From contig JADDMT010000083.1 of assembly GCA_021401465.1 (NCBI GenBank), positions 1 through 64,000 of the forward strand: 64,000 nucleotides of DNA, in the 5' to 3' direction. The position numbers and the translations under genes are program-made. Position 1 is the first letter of the stretch; every line of letters starts with the position of its first letter. The notes under the pieces were generated by a model that ran no database searches, was not told the DNA's origin, and was given only the letters and a program-made list of their open reading frames with translations. Shown here one piece after another: positions 1 to 11,666 of the stretch. The stretch comes from Teratosphaeria epicoccoides. Its lineage: Eukaryota > Ascomycota > Dothideomycetes > Mycosphaerellales > Teratosphaeriaceae.

Positions 1-1413
1 TCCTGTTCTCTCAGGACTGTCGTACTAGAAGGTGTACCCCTTAGCGCACAGATCGACTGTGCCTTGTTTCGGCTAGGGTACCATCCGGAACCATCTTTAT
101 CACTCTTGTGAATTCGACAATCGTCGTTGTAGCACGCAGTCCAAGTAAGTGCGGCATAGTCCGGTTCTCGAGTAGCGGCGACCTTTTGCTTAGGTGCCGT
201 CGTCGTCGCGCGAGCCTGCTCTATCCTAGGCAGCTCTTGTCGTTGCTTCTTAGCAAAACATTCGCGGGCAAAGTGTCCTTTCTTTCCACAGTTGTAGCAC
301 TCGAGATTACTCTTGTCAAATGGCTTCTTCAGACCATTCTAGGGAGGAGAGCCCTTCCGCGGCTTTCCTCGGGGTCTATTCCTTAGACGCCCCTTAGTCG
401 CATCTAACTCTATAGGTTAGAGACTATAGTAATCGCTTCACTATTTTGGTGCTAATCGTTAGACCTTATGGTTAGCCTGTGCTAGCTTGCGATTTCTATG
501 TTGTCGTTCTTGCTGTCGTTCCTTGATGCGATTATCGATTATAATCGCGAGATCGCTCATTTCCTTGAATGTTGTTAGCCGATCTCCTCGGGCAATTTCG
601 TCTTTAACTGTCTCCTTTAGTCCTTAGTAGAACTAAGCGGCTAAAGCATTATCATTCTAGTCGACTCGAGCAGAGAGGGTCTAAAAGTCCGCGCGGTACT
701 TGATAGCAGAACCCTTCTGCTAGATTCCTAGGAGAGCTCTCTTAGCCTCTTATTACTTATTACCGAGCCTAAAAGCTTCGCGTAATGCCTTAAACAAAGA
801 CTTGTCTAAGTTGAGAATCTCCCTAGTTGTCGTCTTCCTAGCTTTGACGTTACTGACATGATCTAGATAATCTGTTAGATAAGGCTAGATAAACTCGAAC
901 GCTAGTCCCTTTAGGTAAGAGACAATGTATATCATTCGCTTATGATGTGTTATAAACTATTCTGTATCTACGTTAAATGCTAACTAGTATTATAGGATAA
1001 ACATCTCGACTTAAGATTGTTGTCCTGTGAACTCTATAGGGCTTCCTATCTTGAAGCCATTGTTGCCGTGTCTATTCCCGGTAGTTGAACCTGCGACAGA
1101 TGCTAGAGCCATCTCGCTAAGGTGAATGGATTCGAGCTACTACGTAATTTGAGGTATAGCGGCAACTTGTTCTTGTAGTGTTAGTTGATTGTCGCTAGAA
1201 GTTGAACTAACAGCTGAAGAACTACTTAACATAGGCGTATGTTAAGCGCTCGATGAGTCCCCTAATGCTTCCTTAAAAGTGGTGCTTAAAATGTTATAAG
1301 GGTAGGTGCTAATAGTAGGAAGGTGACTAGGTATTAGACTTATAGAGCTGTGAAGAATATTGATAATAGCAATTGTCCTTGTAACTGACTATCCCCTAGG
1401 GAAAGGGAATTAA
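1..1413 (-). mobile_element. Degenerate Ty3/Gypsy-type retrotransposon, gag region, copy 1
   Basis: Read on the minus strand, 480-740 gives a retrotransposon Gag domain: fragments such as QKGSAIKYRADF, GLKETVKDEIARGDR and DNRIKERQQER are recognisable, but stop codons interrupt them where Gln or Trp is expected (CAG or TGG turned into TAG). A CCHC zinc knuckle lies downstream in the element at 258-299. The sequence is very rich in TA steps and CTAG, as expected after CpA-to-TpA (RIP-type) mutation. No reverse transcriptase or integrase was seen; the element runs off the left edge, so pol may lie outside. The right part (about 1289-1413) recurs twice more at 2732-2852 and, inverted, at 3216-3335. 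It is non-functional. Family assignment rests on the gag motif and zinc knuckle only. Confidence 0.8.
258..299 (-). pseudogene. CCHC zinc knuckle of the damaged Gag
   Basis: The minus strand encodes CYNCGKKGHFAREC, an exact CX2CX4HX4C nucleocapsid knuckle. This short stretch escaped stop codons although the rest of the gag region is full of them. Knuckles of this kind bind packaged RNA in LTR retrotransposons, which supports the Ty3/Gypsy-type call. The matching part is absent from the second gag copy, which begins further 5' in the element at about 1950. Confidence 0.85.
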
Positions 1414-1516
1414 ATTAAGCACGAAGCTCCTAACTACCTGTCCTAAAGCTATCCCTATATACTAGAGAGACAGAGTAGCTCTGTTAGATCTGTCGACAGA
1501 CCTAATAGATCTATGT

Positions 1517-1653
1517 CTGTAGATCTGTAGACTAACCCTATAGATCCGAGAGTCTATTATCCCGTGACAGATCCCTTCTCCCTTGCAGGCCTGTAGATCT
1601 ATAGACTAACCCTACAGATCCGGGGATCTGTCCTCACGTGACAGATCCTTTCT
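1517..1653. repeat. Two tandem units of about 74 bp upstream of gag copy 1
   Basis: Two adjacent units start near 1517 and 1590. Each contains tgtagatct, agactaaccctatagatc-like sequence and a gtgacagatcc segment. The same pair recurs at about 2957-3095 next to gag copy 2. They sit where the 5' leader or LTR of the minus-strand element should be, so they are probably leader or LTR subrepeats. No clean LTR boundary or target-site duplication was found. Confidence 0.55.
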
Positions 1654-1949
1654 CCTATGACTATGCCTATAACTTATAGCACTTAGGACCCTCATGATCC
1701 TGTAACCTACAGTACTCCTGACACTCATGACAACGTAGGATGCCCCTATGTCGCTAACCCTACGATACCCCTACGGGGATAGGCTCAGACATGCTTTCCC
1801 TAATTAAGGGGCGCTAGGGGTTATAAGTACCCTTAGCGCTACCTCTACGATAAGCAGAAAGCAGCGCTATCTTGTACCTATTAAAAGGTCGGATTACTCT
1901 GTCATACTGCAAGATATTTTTATATCATATAGCATATATATCTATATCA

Positions 1950-2870
1950 TGTCGTTCCTAGATGCGATTATCGATTCTAATCGCGAGATCGCTTATTTCC
2001 TTGAATGTCGTTAGCCGATCTCCCTAGGCAATTTCGTCTTTAACCGTTTCCTTTAGTCCCTAATAGAACTAAGCGGCTAAGGCATTATCATTCTAGTCGA
2101 CTTAGGTAGAGAGGGTCTAAAAGTCCGCATAGTACTTAATAGCAGAACCCTTCTGCTAGATTCCTAGGAGAGCTCTCTTAGCCTCCTATTGTTTGTTGCT
2201 AAGCCTAAAGGCTTCTTATAACGCCTTAAACAAGGACTTGTCTAAGTTAAGAATCTCCTAAGTTGTTATCTTCCTAGCTTCGACGCTACTAACGTGATCT
2301 AGATAATCTGTTAGATGAGGCTAGATGAACTCGAACGCTAGTCCTTTTAGGTAAGAGACGATATACATCATTCACTTATGATATGTCGTAAACTGTTCCG
2401 TATCTACGTTAAATGCTAACTAGCATTATAGGATAAACATCTCTACTTGAGATCGTTATCCTGTAGACTCTGTAGGGCTTCCTATCTTAAAGCTATTGTT
2501 GCTATGTCCGTTCCTAGTAGTTAAACCTGTGACAGATGCTAGAGCCATCTTGCTAAGGTAAATAGATTCGAGCTACTAAGTAATTTAGGGTATAGTGGCA
2601 ACTTGTTCTCATGGTGTCAGTTAACTATTGTCGCTAGAGGTCAAGCTAACAGCTAAGGAACTACTTAACATAGGCGTATGTCAAGCACTTAACAAGTCCC
2701 CTAATACTTCCTTAGGAGTAGTGCTTAAAGTGTTAGAAGGGTAGGTGCTAATAGTAGGAAGGGGATTAGGTATTAGACTCGCAGAGTAGTAAAGAATATT
2801 AATAAAGGTAATTAACCTTGTACTAACTATCCCCCCTAGAGGAGAAGATTAAAATTAAGCACGAAGCTCC
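1950..2870 (-). mobile_element. Degenerate Ty3/Gypsy-type gag region, copy 2
   Basis: This block repeats the 511-1413 segment in the same orientation. The two can be lined up over the Gag domain (for example gatgcgattatcgatt and agcagaacccttctgctaga), with scattered transitions of the RIP type. It carries the same class of stop codons. The zinc knuckle half of gag is missing, so this copy is truncated at its left end. Two head-to-tail copies suggest nested or tandem insertion before mutation. Confidence 0.75.
2732..2852 (+). repeat. Inverted-repeat arm A of the retroelement leader
   Basis: This 120-bp stretch is the reverse complement of 3216-3335 with only a few differences. Shared blocks include agaagggtaggt, gactcgcagagtagt and ctatcccccctagaggagaag. 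The arms are separated by roughly 360 bp of TA-rich sequence containing repeated 'tgactcatagcac'-like words. The pair could fold into a long hairpin. A diverged direct copy lies at 1289-1413. Confidence 0.8.
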
Positions 2871-3215
2871 TAACTGCCTGTCCTGAAGCTATCCCTATAT
2901 ACTAGAGAGATAGGGCAGCTCTGTTAGATCTGTTAATAGACCTGTTAGACCTATGTCTGTAGATCTGTAAACTAACCCTATAGATCCTAGGGTCTGTTCT
3001 TACATAACAGATCCCTTCTCCTATATAGGCCTATAGATCTGTAGGCTAACCCTATAGATCTAGGTGTCTATCCTCACGTGATAGACCCTCTCTTCTATGC
3101 CTACGTTATGACTCATAGTACTATGACTCATAACACTATAACTTATAGCACTTATAACAGCTATGACTTAGGTCATAGTACTTGTAACTCATAGCACTTA
3201 TAACACTCATGACAT

Positions 3216-3335
3216 TAATCTTCTCCTCTAGGGGGGATAGTTAGTTACAAGGTTAATTGCCTTTGTCGATATTCTTCACTACTCTGCGAGTCTAACACCT
3301 AATCCCCTTCCTGCTATTAGTACCTACCCTTCTAA
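3216..3335 (-). repeat. Inverted-repeat arm B of the retroelement leader
   Basis: This is the inverted partner of 2732-2852. Beyond it, 3336-3700 is a different TA-rich sequence without a recognisable coding remnant. An inverted third fragment next to two direct copies implies a rearrangement or a second insertion in opposite orientation. Confidence 0.8.
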
Positions 3336-4038
3336 CAAGATTGATAGCTAGCTTACCTTTGTCAGTCTCTATAATATAGCTAGCTATGTTATACTTACAT
3401 AGGAGGGCATCTTTCTCCTTGAGGCTAGTGTTATAATCGTACTACTAGCTCTCTTTAGACTTATACTACTAATTAGCAGTATTCTTAGTCTCTAGATAGC
3501 GTAAACTACTACTACAAGTTAGCGACTACCTCTGTAAGTACACTATAAGTGTAGAAACAACTTACACTAGCGCTAGAGGTAGCAGCTCAGGTTCAGGTGA
3601 GCTAGTAGTAGATTCTTCAGCTATTTTAGTACCTTATTAGGAGTGATATTATAGTAATCTAAGGGTGTAACATGGTAAGTTGATGGCAGCGAGGAGGAAT
3701 CACTTATAACTGAGCCGACAATAGCATTGAATCACAATAACAATCGCTAGTGAAGTGATATTTGGCAATAACCAGCTCAATTTGAGCAAACACGTGATAT
3801 CAAAAAACACATGCATGTGGAATTGGCACATTTGGACCGCCGTCATGCGGTAGCGCCGGCCGATCGCTTGCAAGAACTTTTGGAATTTGCATGTGACACA
3901 GACGACGCATGTCTGCCGCTTTATGCCGTAGGCCAGACAAGCCCCTGCTGCATGTGTGAGCATCTCCTGCTTGGTGAGCGCTGATGTGGATGTGGAAGTT
4001 CCCTTGGCGCGTGTCATTTGGCAAAGCAGGCATAGGAA
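3336..4038. other. Gene-free stretch between retroelement debris and the first gene
   Basis: Up to about 3690 the sequence is TA-rich and looks mutated like the retroelement. After that base composition returns to normal and the rest is presumably the promoter and 5' leader of the RRN10-like gene. Small open frames here on both strands show no family features. Confidence 0.5.
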
Positions 4039-4707
4039 ATGGCATCTGCAAACAGGTCCGGGCGAACCCTGCGAGATCAGTATCTGCAGCCACCCAGCGA
4101 GCCAGGAGTGCAAGCGAGCCAGCCCTCAGCTCAAGAGCAGGATTTGGCTGCACGCCGCAAAGTCGCAGCTACTGTCTATGATGCCGTTGCCGGCCGGGTG
4201 GGCTACGAATCCTTCCCAACAAGATTCAGAGACAGAAATAGCACCAGCCAAATTGCTGTGCCACCAGATGAAGTTTTGTTCCGCCGCAAAAACGCCCCAG
4301 TGAGGTATGAAGAGGACGACATTTATGCCGCAGATCGGCATCTCAAGCCACAGCAGAGACTGCCAGAGAGCGAATTGCTGAAGGAGATCCATACATATGT
4401 CTCTGACTTTTACGGGAGCCATGACCCAGGCTCAGGAAGCGATGTCAGCTTCAAGTCATTTGACGAGACTGCATTGATTACTATAGGCATTTTGCTGGAA
4501 GAAGCTGCCAAGGAGTCACTGGGCAAGACTGGCGATCTAGCGCTTGTGGAGGCGGAGGACGATGGACTGGAGCATGCGGATGAACGGTATTGGCCTGGAG
4601 TTGGAGCGAAGCGGAAGGTGATCGGTAAGGAAAGGAAGCGTCCATCGTCCATGAAGGCCGAGGACGTGGAAGTGGAGGCCATGGACGAACGTATTGACGA
4701 TGGATGA
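4039..4707 (+). CDS. RRN10: RRN10-like subunit of the RNA polymerase I upstream activating factor
   Basis: This single-exon frame encodes 222 residues. The centre matches what is known of the UAF subunit Rrn10: DEVLFRRKNAPVRYEEDD followed by a helix LPESELLKEIHTYVSDFYG and then SFDETALITIGILLEEA. The last block parallels the FDETSLITLGLLIE segment of yeast Rrn10. The N-terminus and the acidic, Lys/Arg-containing C-terminus look disordered. In yeast, UAF binds the rDNA upstream element and recruits core factor in the nucleolus; the same role here is inferred from similarity. The start chosen is the first ATG giving MASANRSGRTLRDQYLQ, a typical fungal N-terminus. MND1 follows on the same strand 252 bp later but is unrelated in function. 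Fungal members are often annotated as hypothetical, so the call is good but not certain. Confidence 0.7.
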   Translation: MASANRSGRTLRDQYLQPPSEPGVQASQPSAQEQDLAARRKVAATVYDAVAGRVGYESFPTRFRDRNSTSQIAVPPDEVLFRRKNAPVRYEEDDIYAADRHLKPQQRLPESELLKEIHTYVSDFYGSHDPGSGSDVSFKSFDETALITIGILLEEAAKESLGKTGDLALVEAEDDGLEHADERYWPGVGAKRKVIGKERKRPSSMKAEDVEVEAMDERIDDG

Positions 4708-4959
4708 GCCGTCCGGGTCTTGAGCCATGTACGGCTCGGTCTTTTGACGTCCCATATAGCACAGCCTCGACATGCCTTGTTGCAAGTACCGAGACGTGGT
4801 CGCGCCTGCCTCTTTTGATGGGAAGACAAGAGAAGTTTCGATGAGGCCTGGATGCCTGAACGTCGACCGCGGACTTCATGTTTTGCCATTTCAAATTTGT
4901 GTCTATTCCCACATACGTCTGTCCATACCGGCGAACACCTTCCGAGTAGAACTGCCACG

Positions 4960-5728
4960 ATGGTACGACAGACATTGCGGCCGTAAGTAACCATGCTGAC
5001 TCGCACTCACAGGCACCCAAGACGAAGTGCAACCCGCTGAAGCTGGCGACGATGACGGCATGGTTTCAGAAATCTCGCGTCGCACACAACATCAAGGATC
5101 TCGAGAAGATGCTCCCATCCGTAGGTTCAATAAGTGGCATGCAAGTCAAAGGTGCACCGTCCTCCTGTACTGCCAAATCTCGCAATCCACTGACGTCTTC
5201 CCAGACTACCTTCAAGCCCTGCAAGACGAAAACAAGATCAATGTGGAGAAAATCGGCTCCGGCAACTGGTACTGGTCCTTCATCTCTCAAGACAAGAAAA
5301 CACGCCAAGCCGTTCTCGTCGAGGCACAGTCTGCCCATGACAAGCAAGCAACCATCAACGTCGACCTCGAGGCCAAAGTCGCTGAAGCTCGAGCGCGGCG
5401 TGCTGATGAGGCAGACATGCTTGATAGTGGTGGTGACAGCCGCGAGGAGCTGATGAGCCAAAAGGCGCAGTTGGAGATGGAAGTCAGTTTTCTCAGGAAG
5501 GAGCTGTCTGCGTACAGTGATAGTGATCCGGCGGAGCTCGAGCGGAAGTCGAAGGAAATCGAGGTGCTGAAAGCGCAGGCCGAGCAGTCCACTGATGAGA
5601 TTTTATCGATGGAGGGCTGGTTCAAGGATGTGGGGCAGGTGGATGGCGAGCAGATGCTGGTCATGAAGATGGACTGGTATGATGGCGAGTTCGACGAGGA
5701 AGAGGGCGGTCTGAGAGAGCTTGTCTGA
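4960..5728 (+). CDS. MND1: Meiotic nuclear division protein 1 (Mnd1)
   Basis: Exons are 4960-4962, 5013-5151 and 5205-5728, giving 221 residues. The first exon is only the ATG; a 50-bp intron (GTACGA...CAG, branch ctgac) follows, so the protein begins MAPKTKCNPLKLATMTAWFQ. The second intron is 53 bp. Hallmarks are a winged-helix N-terminus with SIKDLEK-like NIKDLEKMLPSV and GMQVKDYLQAL, then IGSGNWYWSF, then a long coiled coil (about 95-180). Mnd1 pairs with Hop2 and assists Dmc1/Rad51 strand invasion in meiosis. Reading the segment without introns gives frame breaks exactly at the predicted splice sites, so the gene looks intact. It converges on the DUF3500 gene, whose stop is 129 bp away. 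Confidence 0.93.
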
Positions 5729-5856
5729 GCGTGGCCAACGTTTTCCGCATCCAAGCTTGGCACGGACCATCGCCCATGGGATCAACGATCGCTATCTGCA
5801 ATGAAATTTGAGGCGAATTTTGCCTTTGCAGGCAAGAGTCCATGGCTATACGAGAT

Positions 5857-7238
5857 CTACAGTCTGCCATTCGCCTCGCCATGTTTCGCCACCCACCCAT
5901 CGTACAAGGCAGTCCCGTAGTCGCCCCTGTTCGGCAACCGCTGAATGGTGTGGATATGATACTTCTTCGGCAAAGCATTTGCCAACCACACGCCATTATG
6001 GTGGTCAAACTCGTTCATCACAATTGGGCCATGCACGCGGAAATAGAAAGGTGAGCTGTCGTTGACCGGACCAATCCAGGCAAAGTGTGTATCGTCCAGG
6101 TGCTTCTCTACCAGCTTTAAGAGGCGCTCTTTCGGACCAATTGGTAAGATTTCATTGAAGATGGCAACGATCTTGACAAGCTCCCTCCGTTGCTCAGCGT
6201 TCAGATCTTTACCGCTGATGCCCTCGAGAGGCACGATCCGGTTGTCCTGATGGGCACCACCTAGACCTCGTAGATCAGCCGGGTTCCATCGGCCACAGGG
6301 CATGGTATCACCCGTGATGTCGTTGATGTCGCCCTTCAGCACAGCCTTCTCGAGCTGCTCTGGAGATAAAGATTTGGCAAAGCGCAGGCCAGCCTCTTCC
6401 TCCTTGTTGAGGACTTCCAGACCCTTATTGGGACCCTGATCGATGATGTTAGGCTCTGCGCCAACGAAGAAAGGTCCAATCACTACCTCGCCGGCGAGGG
6501 AGAAGACGTTGAGACAGAGATGATGGCCGAAAATGTTGAAGCCCCAAGGTTTGTCGGTGGACGGCTCGCCGAAAAGACAGAAGTGGTAGGAGTCGGCATT
6601 CATGACATTCGTGAGCTGCGTGAGCTGGCCTAGGAATTCGTTCATGAGCATTGCTGTACGCACTTTTTGGTAGCCGGTCTCTGATAAGCTAGCCTTGAGA
6701 AGATTGTGCACTGCGTCCTTGAGTGATGGAGACATTTCTTCGACTCGCAGACCAGCGTCTACGACAATAACCTGTACTGTTTCAGCATGACGCTTTCGGG
6801 GAGAGACTGTGCTTCACTGACCTCCGGATTCGACCATGCTCGCCACTCTCTAGCGTCAACGGGGTGTCTAAATAACTTGCTCTCCTCTGGCTGGGCAAGT
6901 TTGATTAGAGCTTGAGCGGCCTCGACCATTGCCGCCGTCGGTCCATTGGCCGAGAGATCGTAATGCCACAGATCAGGTACAACGTTGCCGTCTGTGGTGA
7001 AGCCTTTGTACGGCTGCTTATAGTTCTCTAGCCATCCTCTGGCTACTGGGACCAAGAATATGCTTTCATTGCCTAGCACGCCCTTCGCATGCGTTCTTGC
7101 ATCTCTATCACGAGGATGCAGCCTGGGATGGTTCAACGGAATGAGGTAGTCTCTGAAGTTCCCAGATGTCTCTACAATCTTCGCGGATTCCCGTGGGTCG
7201 TTGGCCATGATGGTGGGTACGGGCCGTGTAATGTGCAA
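5857..7238 (-). CDS. DUF3500 family protein
   Basis: Exons are 7238-6822 and 6771-5857; the 50-bp intron starts GTCAGT and ends CAG, phase 0, joining ...AWSNPE to VIVVDAGLRVEEMSPSLKD. The product is about 443 residues. Family features are GFNIFGHHLCLNVFSLAGE followed by GPFFVGAEPN, and near the C-terminus IHTIQRLPNRGDYG. DUF3500 proteins occur in fungi and bacteria and have no assigned reaction. No signal peptide or membrane helix is obvious. A second in-frame ATG at 7208 (MANDPRES) may be the true start. The gene is divergent from the FAD monooxygenase starting at 7556, and the intervening 317-bp stretch may be a shared promoter. Confidence 0.85.
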
Positions 7239-7555
7239 ATGCTGTCCTACCTGGGTATGTGATGTCTGCCGACACCTCTGCGATCTTACATTGGACTTTC
7301 TTCAGTCAGGCCAGGCGGATGAATCCACTCCCGGCACGAGGAATGTTGATGCTGATGCGGAGTGGAAAACGGCAAGAACAAACGGGAGCTGTTCCGCGCC
7401 CTAGTCTTGGCGTCCCCTCTTGTGACCAAACCCACCAAGGCAAACTCTTTGTTCACTCGGCGCCGCAATCTCCTCCGGCTTATGACCTGCAGCGTGCCGG
7501 CGGCCATCATGGCGAAGATACGGCACACGTGCACTCAATATCTCAGCTGTCCCCG

Positions 7556-8992
7556 ATGGCGACCGCACACGGACCGAAACAGTCCACATCGCCGCTCCAT
7601 ATCATCATTATCGGCGCCGGTCTTGCAGGCTTGACTGCGGCGACATCATGCGCGTTAGCCGGGCACAAGGCAATCGTGCTTGAGGCTGCCAGGGAACTTG
7701 CAGAGGTATGAAGCCAAAGTCAATCGGCAACCCGCACATTATCTGACCTTCATGCAGATCGGCGCAGGCCTACAGATCACGCCCAACGGCAGCAAGGTCT
7801 TCCAACAGCTCGGCATATACGGTGACCTTGAACAGAAGGCTGCGGAGCCTACCTTGATGCAAGTCCGACGGTACTCAGACGGCAAGGTACTCGCGCGCAC
7901 TGACGGCTATGATCGCGATGTGCGAAGAAAGTACAGTGCTCCTTTCTGGGATCTTCACAGAGTTGATGTTCAGAGAGCACTGGCGGGCCGAGCAAAGGAG
8001 CTGGGTGTCGAAATCAAACTTGGATCCCGAGTAGTCGATCTAGACTTCGACAAACCATCTGTCAAACTGGAGAGCGGCGAAGAGCTGCAAGCAGATCTCA
8101 TTGTGGCCGCTGACGGGTTGTGGTCGAAGTCGCGAGAACGATTTCTCGCGCTCAAAGGGCGATCAGACGAGCCATTACCGACGGGAGACTTGGCTTATCG
8201 TATTGTGTTGAAGCTGGACGAGGTCACTGATCCTGAGCTGTGAGTGGTGCCGAACGAGGCATAGCGTACAATCGACTGATGTAACATCGCAGGCGAGATT
8301 GGATATCAAATCCCTCATGCCAGTTCTGGATAGGACCTAACGCCCACGTTGTTGCATACAGCCTGCGAGACGGACACATGTTCAACATCGTTCTACTTGT
8401 ACCTGACGACCTCCCTGCCAATGTGGCAAGACAGCCTGGATCGCTGGATGAAATGCGGAATATCTTCAACGGCTGGGATCCTGTGTTGAATCGCTTCCTG
8501 GATCAGGTAAAGGCAGTCGATAAGTGGAAGCTCATGCATCGGCCAGAGCTGGAGTCTTGGATCAGTGACAAGTCGACTTTCGTCTTTATCGGAGACTCTT
8601 GTCATCCAATGTTGCCATATCTGGCACAAGGCGCGAACAGCTCGATAGAAGACGGCGCTGTGCTCGGCAACATTCTCGGTGCTATGAAGCGCAAGATCGA
8701 ACTACCAGCAGCATTGCGACTGTACGAGCGCCTGCGTAAGAAGCGCGGAGAGACTATTGTCCGCGAGACTTTCAGCCAGCGAAAGGACTTTCACATGGTC
8801 GACGGGCCGGAACAGCGAGCGCGGGATGAGCTTATGTTGAGTCAACTTGGGAAGGAGATTACGGGCAGATTCCCAAGCCGTTGGCACTGTCCTGAGTTTG
8901 AGCCTTGGTTGTACGGATATGATGCTCAGCAGGAGACTGCTGCCGCGTTGTTGGAATCACCTCTCGATGGAAGTGAACCAGTGGTGGCATAG
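7556..8992 (+). CDS. FAD-dependent monooxygenase, salicylate-hydroxylase-like
   Basis: Exons are 7556-7705, 7758-8239 and 8293-8992 (introns 52 and 53 bp), giving 443 residues. The dinucleotide-binding motif IIIIGAGLAGLTAATSC is at the N-terminus, the substrate-side DLIVAADG motif follows at about residue 185, and FIGDSCHPMLPYLAQGANSSIEDG is the GD motif that contacts FAD ribityl. This arrangement defines group A flavoprotein hydroxylases, which use NAD(P)H and O2 to hydroxylate aromatic acids or related compounds. The exact substrate cannot be read. No membrane segment is present. Divergent from the DUF3500 gene; a transporter gene follows downstream on the same strand. Stop codons in both introns confirm they must be removed. 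Confidence 0.9.
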
Positions 8993-9799
8993 ACGAATCA
9001 TATGAATGGCTCTAGTCGCAGAGTCAAGCTGCGCTGTGACACGTCGGTATTTGCCAACGCGCGATATGAGCCAGTGTACCACTCTACATAGCCCGCGGAT
9101 GGATGGCCACAGCTTGACGAAGGACACAGCAGCTGTCAATGCCCATGCGTCGAGCCATTGAGATGGGACAACGGAATGTTTGCGCCAACGGAAGCATGCA
9201 GTAGTCTTGACTACCCATGACTGCGAGCACAGTATCTGCAGTAGTTGCAACGTTCTCGTCCCACGTGGGCTATGTGCTCTGAGCCTTATACAATGCATCA
9301 GAATGGCGCGCTCACTCTCAAGCATTCCTTCCACAAGCGCTGCCCATGTGACAACCCGCCAATCGCTCCTGATCCGGCATTGTGGCTGCTGCTGGGCCGC
9401 ACCTCCACTGTCAAATCAACGTATCTCCACACCCGCACTCCTTCTCCACTCACCGAAGCGAACCTACGCAGACCCCACGCACGGTCGTGACACGTCCCCT
9501 CGCTTCGCTATCGGCAATTGCGTTCCGCCCTACCTTCCCCCAACGCCCACAACGGCAGGGATGACCAACAGATCGCGGCCATCCCAAAAACATTCATTGT
9601 TCACTAACACATTCCCTTGTTCCCCCCCCCCCAAGATGACGATGACTCCTTCTTCACTAACACCACGCGGGCACGGGACCCGCAGATCTTGATCTCGCGC
9701 AATCTCCCTACAATCACAAATCTGGGCACTACTAGTATGACCACCAGATCTGCTTGCTAGCAGCCAAAATAAAGACTCCTGAGCAAACTGCTCGCAGCG
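8993..9799. other. Gene-free stretch upstream of the MFS gene
   Basis: No supported gene. Pyrimidine-rich sequence at 9420-9660, including a run of about ten C at 9630-9640, resembles a fungal promoter or 5' leader of the transporter that starts at 9800. The open frames here lack family features. Confidence 0.45.
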
Positions 9800-11427
9800 A
9801 TGGCGCGGAATGGAGGACTTGCTGAGAAAATGTCTGCGGAGTCAAGGCTGGAAGTTGCGGGAGCGGGGGTTCACGATGGGAAGCCGAAGAGATGTGAGTT
9901 CTTGTGATCGTTGGTCTTGTCTGTCTGCTGAATGACTCTCGTGCAATGACTAGTCCCCGAGCCCAGCTCCGACCCCAACGATCCGCTCAATTGGCTTCCA
10001 TGGGAGAAACTCACGACGTACATAACGATCTGCCTGTTCTCGTTCATCGCGAATGTCAACGGGTCGAATTTCACCGTGGCGATCGTGGCGTTGGAGAAGG
10101 AGTTCCAGACGACGAGCGTGCGTAAACGAATGATGACGCTCAATGCCGCAGACGACTGACTGAAGATGACCAGACCCGCGCAACGTTCCTGACTGGCTTC
10201 AATGTCCTCATGTTCGGAGTCGGAAATATCCTCTGGGTCCCGCTGATGCGGGTCCTGGGCAAACGACCTGTCTACCTGATGGCGCTCAGCATTTTCGTCG
10301 CGGCGAACGCTTGGAGCGCCAAGGCGACGTCTTGGGGCAGTCTCCTCGGGGCTCGCATGGTGGCGGGTTTTGGCGCCGCAGCGGCGGACGCGACAGTGCC
10401 TAGTGTCGTCAGCGACATGTTCTTCGCGGACGAGCGAGGTCACCGCATGATGTGGTTTCATTTCGCGCTGGCGTCTGGGATATTTCTTGGCCCTCTCATC
10501 AATGCGTGGATTGTCCAGCTCCATGGGTGGAGGTGGTCTTGCGACTTCCTCGCGATCGCCGGCGGCGTGATCCTGGTACTAGCCTTGTTCGTTATCCGGG
10601 AGACGCAGTATCATATCGACCGAAGCACGTCGAGAGACAGCGGTCGATTGGAACCGGACAGACGACTCTGGTATCAATGGTGGAGCGTGACCATCGGATA
10701 CAACAACGACAGGCCTGTCCAAGCCTTCTTGCGGACCTTCTGGGACATTCTGAAGATGTCTGTCTACCCACCCGTCTTCTGGGTCGGCTGTGTCGTCGGA
10801 ATGTTCGTCGGCTGGACAATCGTCATCCAAGTGACGTCGTCACAAGTCTTCCTGAAACCGCCATATAGCTGGCAGCTCGGCGATGTTGGTGTTTTCTCGA
10901 TCTCGGCCTGGTTGGGAATCGTGCTCTCCTTCTACTTTGGCGGTCGATTGATCGACTTCATCGCCTACAGGGGACGAAATCGCGACGATATGCCAGAACC
11001 TCAAAAGCGGCTACCTGCACTCCTGATTCCAGCGTTGCTCGCACCAGTGGGACTGATCGTCTACGGCGAATGTATGGCGCACAAAACGATGTGGGTCGGT
11101 CAGGCGTTCGGTTATGCGATGCATTCGTTCGGCTTCACGGCAGTCAGTAATATCGCCGTGACCTATGCAGTCGACTGTTACCAGGCATTTTCTGGCGAGG
11201 CCTTGGTGACGGTATTCGTGATCAGGAACGTCATCGCTGTTGTCTGCAGCTTTTACTCGAATGTATGGATCCAGGAAGATGGGCTCAGTGCGGTCTTTGG
11301 AACGATGGCGGGACTGGAGTGGGCGCTGATGGCCATTGCGATTCCTGTCTATATCTTCAGCGATCGCATTCTGGCTTTCACGAGCACGTATGGACCACAG
11401 AAGAGATTGCAGCGACATCGAGGGTGA
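9800..11427 (+). CDS. MFS transporter, DHA1 drug:H+ antiporter type
   Basis: Exons are 9800-9893, 9954-10117 and 10174-11427 (introns 60 and 56 bp), giving 503 residues. The N-terminal tail has the family sequence DPNDPLNWLPWEK just before the first helix (TYITICLFSFIANVNG). About 12 hydrophobic helices follow in two halves. The loop 2-3 signature appears as GNILWVPLMRVLGKRPVYL, and the first half ends with an RETQYH segment before a long cytoplasmic loop. These features fit plasma-membrane drug or polyamine:proton antiporters of fungi; substrate is unknown. It lies between an FAD monooxygenase and a ruined oxidase gene, so export or uptake of an aromatic compound is possible but unproven. 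The frame is intact. Confidence 0.88.
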
Positions 11428-11666
11428 AGAAGTGGAGTCCGTAGTCTTGGATGCATGGACTTCGCACAGTAGTCAGACCATATCTTTCACGAACGTTCGG
11501 AATTGATTCTTGACCGTCGACGGCCCACTTACTGTCGTGAATCCACCCCGGCTACGATTGTGCTCTTGTAGGCACATCCTGCCAAGCTTCATCGAATCCC
11601 GCGAATCTCTACACGTCTATCAGCTTTCGTCTCTGCCACACCTCAGGTCCAATCAAGACTCACCAC

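Noticed and set aside
7259..7555. N-terminal extension of the FAD monooxygenase to 7259
   Set aside because: The extension is unlike flavoprotein N-termini; IIIIGAGLAG should lie close to the start, and the interval must serve as promoter.
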